NCBI GenBank assembly: GCA_023424785.1
Contig: JAFADP010000164.1
Location: forward strand, 1-7,017
Direction of reading: 5' to 3'
Length of the DNA stretch: 7,017 bases
Source of the DNA: Bacillota bacterium
GTDB lineage: Bacteria > Bacillota > Clostridia > Clostridiales > Clostridiaceae
Shown: in pieces, positions 6,290-7,017 of the stretch
Layout: the number at the start of each line of letters is the position of its first letter
Position numbering within the stretch: the stretch's first letter is position 1
Translations under genes and position numbers: made by a program
Notes under the pieces: generated by a model
What the model saw: the letters and a program-made list of their open reading frames with translations, nothing else
What the model was told of the DNA's origin: nothing
Database searches by the model: none

Positions 6290-7017
6290 ATGAAAATATT
6301 AATTACAGGAGTATATGGAATAATTGGATCATATCTTTGCCAAAGATTAAAAGAAAATGGACACTATATAGTTGGTATAGGAAAAAGAGAAGAATATGAA
6401 AAATGCCACAAGTATTATAGTTGTGATATTACAAACTATAATAACTTAGAAAAGGTTTTAAAAGAAAACAAAGATATAGATATAATAATACATGCAGCAG
6501 CTCTTGCTCATAATAAAGGAAATGATCTTTCAAAAGAAAGTTTTATAAAAATAAACTATGAAGGTACAAAGAATCTAATAGACTTAAGCAATAAATGCAC
6601 AAACTTGAAAAATTTTGTATTCTTAAGTACAATATCAGTATATGGTGAGAGATTAAATATTGAAGAATATAAGGAATATGAAACACTTTTACCTAAGAGT
6701 CCATATGCAGTAGCAAAGAAAATGTCAGAAGAATATATAAAATCAACTTGTAAAAGTAACTATAGTATTTTAAGACTAGCTCCTGTATATTCAAAAGACT
6801 TTAAATTAAATATACAAAGAAGAACTTCAATAAAAGGAATAGGATATACAGTAGGAAAAGGAGAGAAGAACCTTAGTCTATGTAATATAAAAAATATATA
6901 TTTAAGCATAGACTATATAATTAAAAACTATAAAGATGAAAGAAATAATATCTACAATATTTCAGATAGTAAAACTTATAGTTATAAAGAACTTCTTAAA
7001 TATGTAAATAAAAAAAG
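6290..7017 (+). CDS. NAD(P)-dependent sugar epimerase/4-ketoreductase (extended SDR), 3' end cut off
   Basis: The frame stays open from the ATG at 6290 to the window edge: 242 codons, with perhaps 40-80 missing to reach the usual family size. The start has a strong AAGGTGG (6279-6285) that overlaps the stop of the transferase gene, with a 9-base gap between genes. The N-terminus is a Rossmann fold: MKILITG with the glycine motif GVYGIIG (7-13). Next come D46 in SCDIT, the HAAA strand (68-71), LSTISVYGE (112-120) with the catalytic Ser/Thr, and the classical Y139-x3-K143 pair in SPYAVAKK. Thus, unlike the dehydratase two genes upstream, it keeps the active-site tyrosine. Context suggests it reduces or epimerises the 4-keto product of that dehydratase, as WbpV- or WreQ-like enzymes do when making 6-deoxy-HexNAc. 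A GalE-like epimerase is an alternative. The family is confident; the reaction is inferred. Confidence 0.88.
   Translation, partial: MKILITGVYGIIGSYLCQRLKENGHYIVGIGKREEYEKCHKYYSCDITNYNNLEKVLKENKDIDIIIHAAALAHNKGNDLSKESFIKINYEGTKNLIDLSNKCTNLKNFVFLSTISVYGERLNIEEYKEYETLLPKSPYAVAKKMSEEYIKSTCKSNYSILRLAPVYSKDFKLNIQRRTSIKGIGYTVGKGEKNLSLCNIKNIYLSIDYIIKNYKDERNNIYNISDSKTYSYKELLKYVNKK

Noticed and set aside
1..7017. CRISPR array, tRNA, rRNA, riboswitch or insertion sequence
   Set aside because: No spaced repeats, tRNA-like cloverleaf, transposase or terminal inverted repeats were seen on either strand, and the leaders are too short for known riboswitches.

Overview
The window is very AT-rich and every convincing gene lies on the + strand. 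Codon use (AGA, ATA, TTA and AAA are heavy), GGAGG-like ribosome binding sites, short hairpin-plus-T-run terminators and the protein families present all point to a low-GC Firmicute, most likely Clostridium sensu stricto. This is inferred from composition and protein style; no database search was possible.

Layout, left to right: (1) the C-terminal end of a Wzx-type polysaccharide flippase (up to 548) with its own terminator, which looks like the end of one surface-glycan gene cluster; (2) a monocistronic gene with its own promoter and terminator for a 138-residue cysteine-containing, probably coiled-coil protein of unknown function (635-1051); (3) a monocistronic hcp gene (1220-3142) for a class I hybrid cluster protein with an extra C-terminal DUF1858 redox-disulfide domain. 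It is preceded by a perfect 16-bp palindrome placed as expected for a CRP/FNR-family activator (HcpR-like) and followed by a strong terminator; (4) a new operon starting about 3269 and running off the right edge: VanZ-family membrane protein, membrane-bound UDP-GlcNAc 4,6-dehydratase (CapD/WbpM/PglF type), small monotopic phosphoglycosyl transferase, and an extended-SDR NAD(P)-dependent sugar epimerase/reductase that is cut by the window end.

The last three genes fit one short pathway. The dehydratase makes UDP-4-keto-6-deoxy-HexNAc, the SDR would reduce or epimerise it to a 6-deoxy-HexNAc nucleotide (UDP-QuiNAc or UDP-FucNAc are candidates), and the phosphoglycosyl transferase would load the sugar phosphate onto undecaprenyl phosphate to start a glycan repeat unit. 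The hcp unit is a nitrosative-stress defence gene sitting between two glycan-related segments and appears transcriptionally independent of both.

I see no tRNA, rRNA, CRISPR array, insertion sequence, origin or clear mobile element, and no compelling evidence of an entirely new system. The points most worth a second look are the hcp control region, the Hcp-DUF1858 fusion, the overlapping hairpins at 1056-1105, and the orphan cysteine-containing protein. No stretch over 300 bases lacks a gene.
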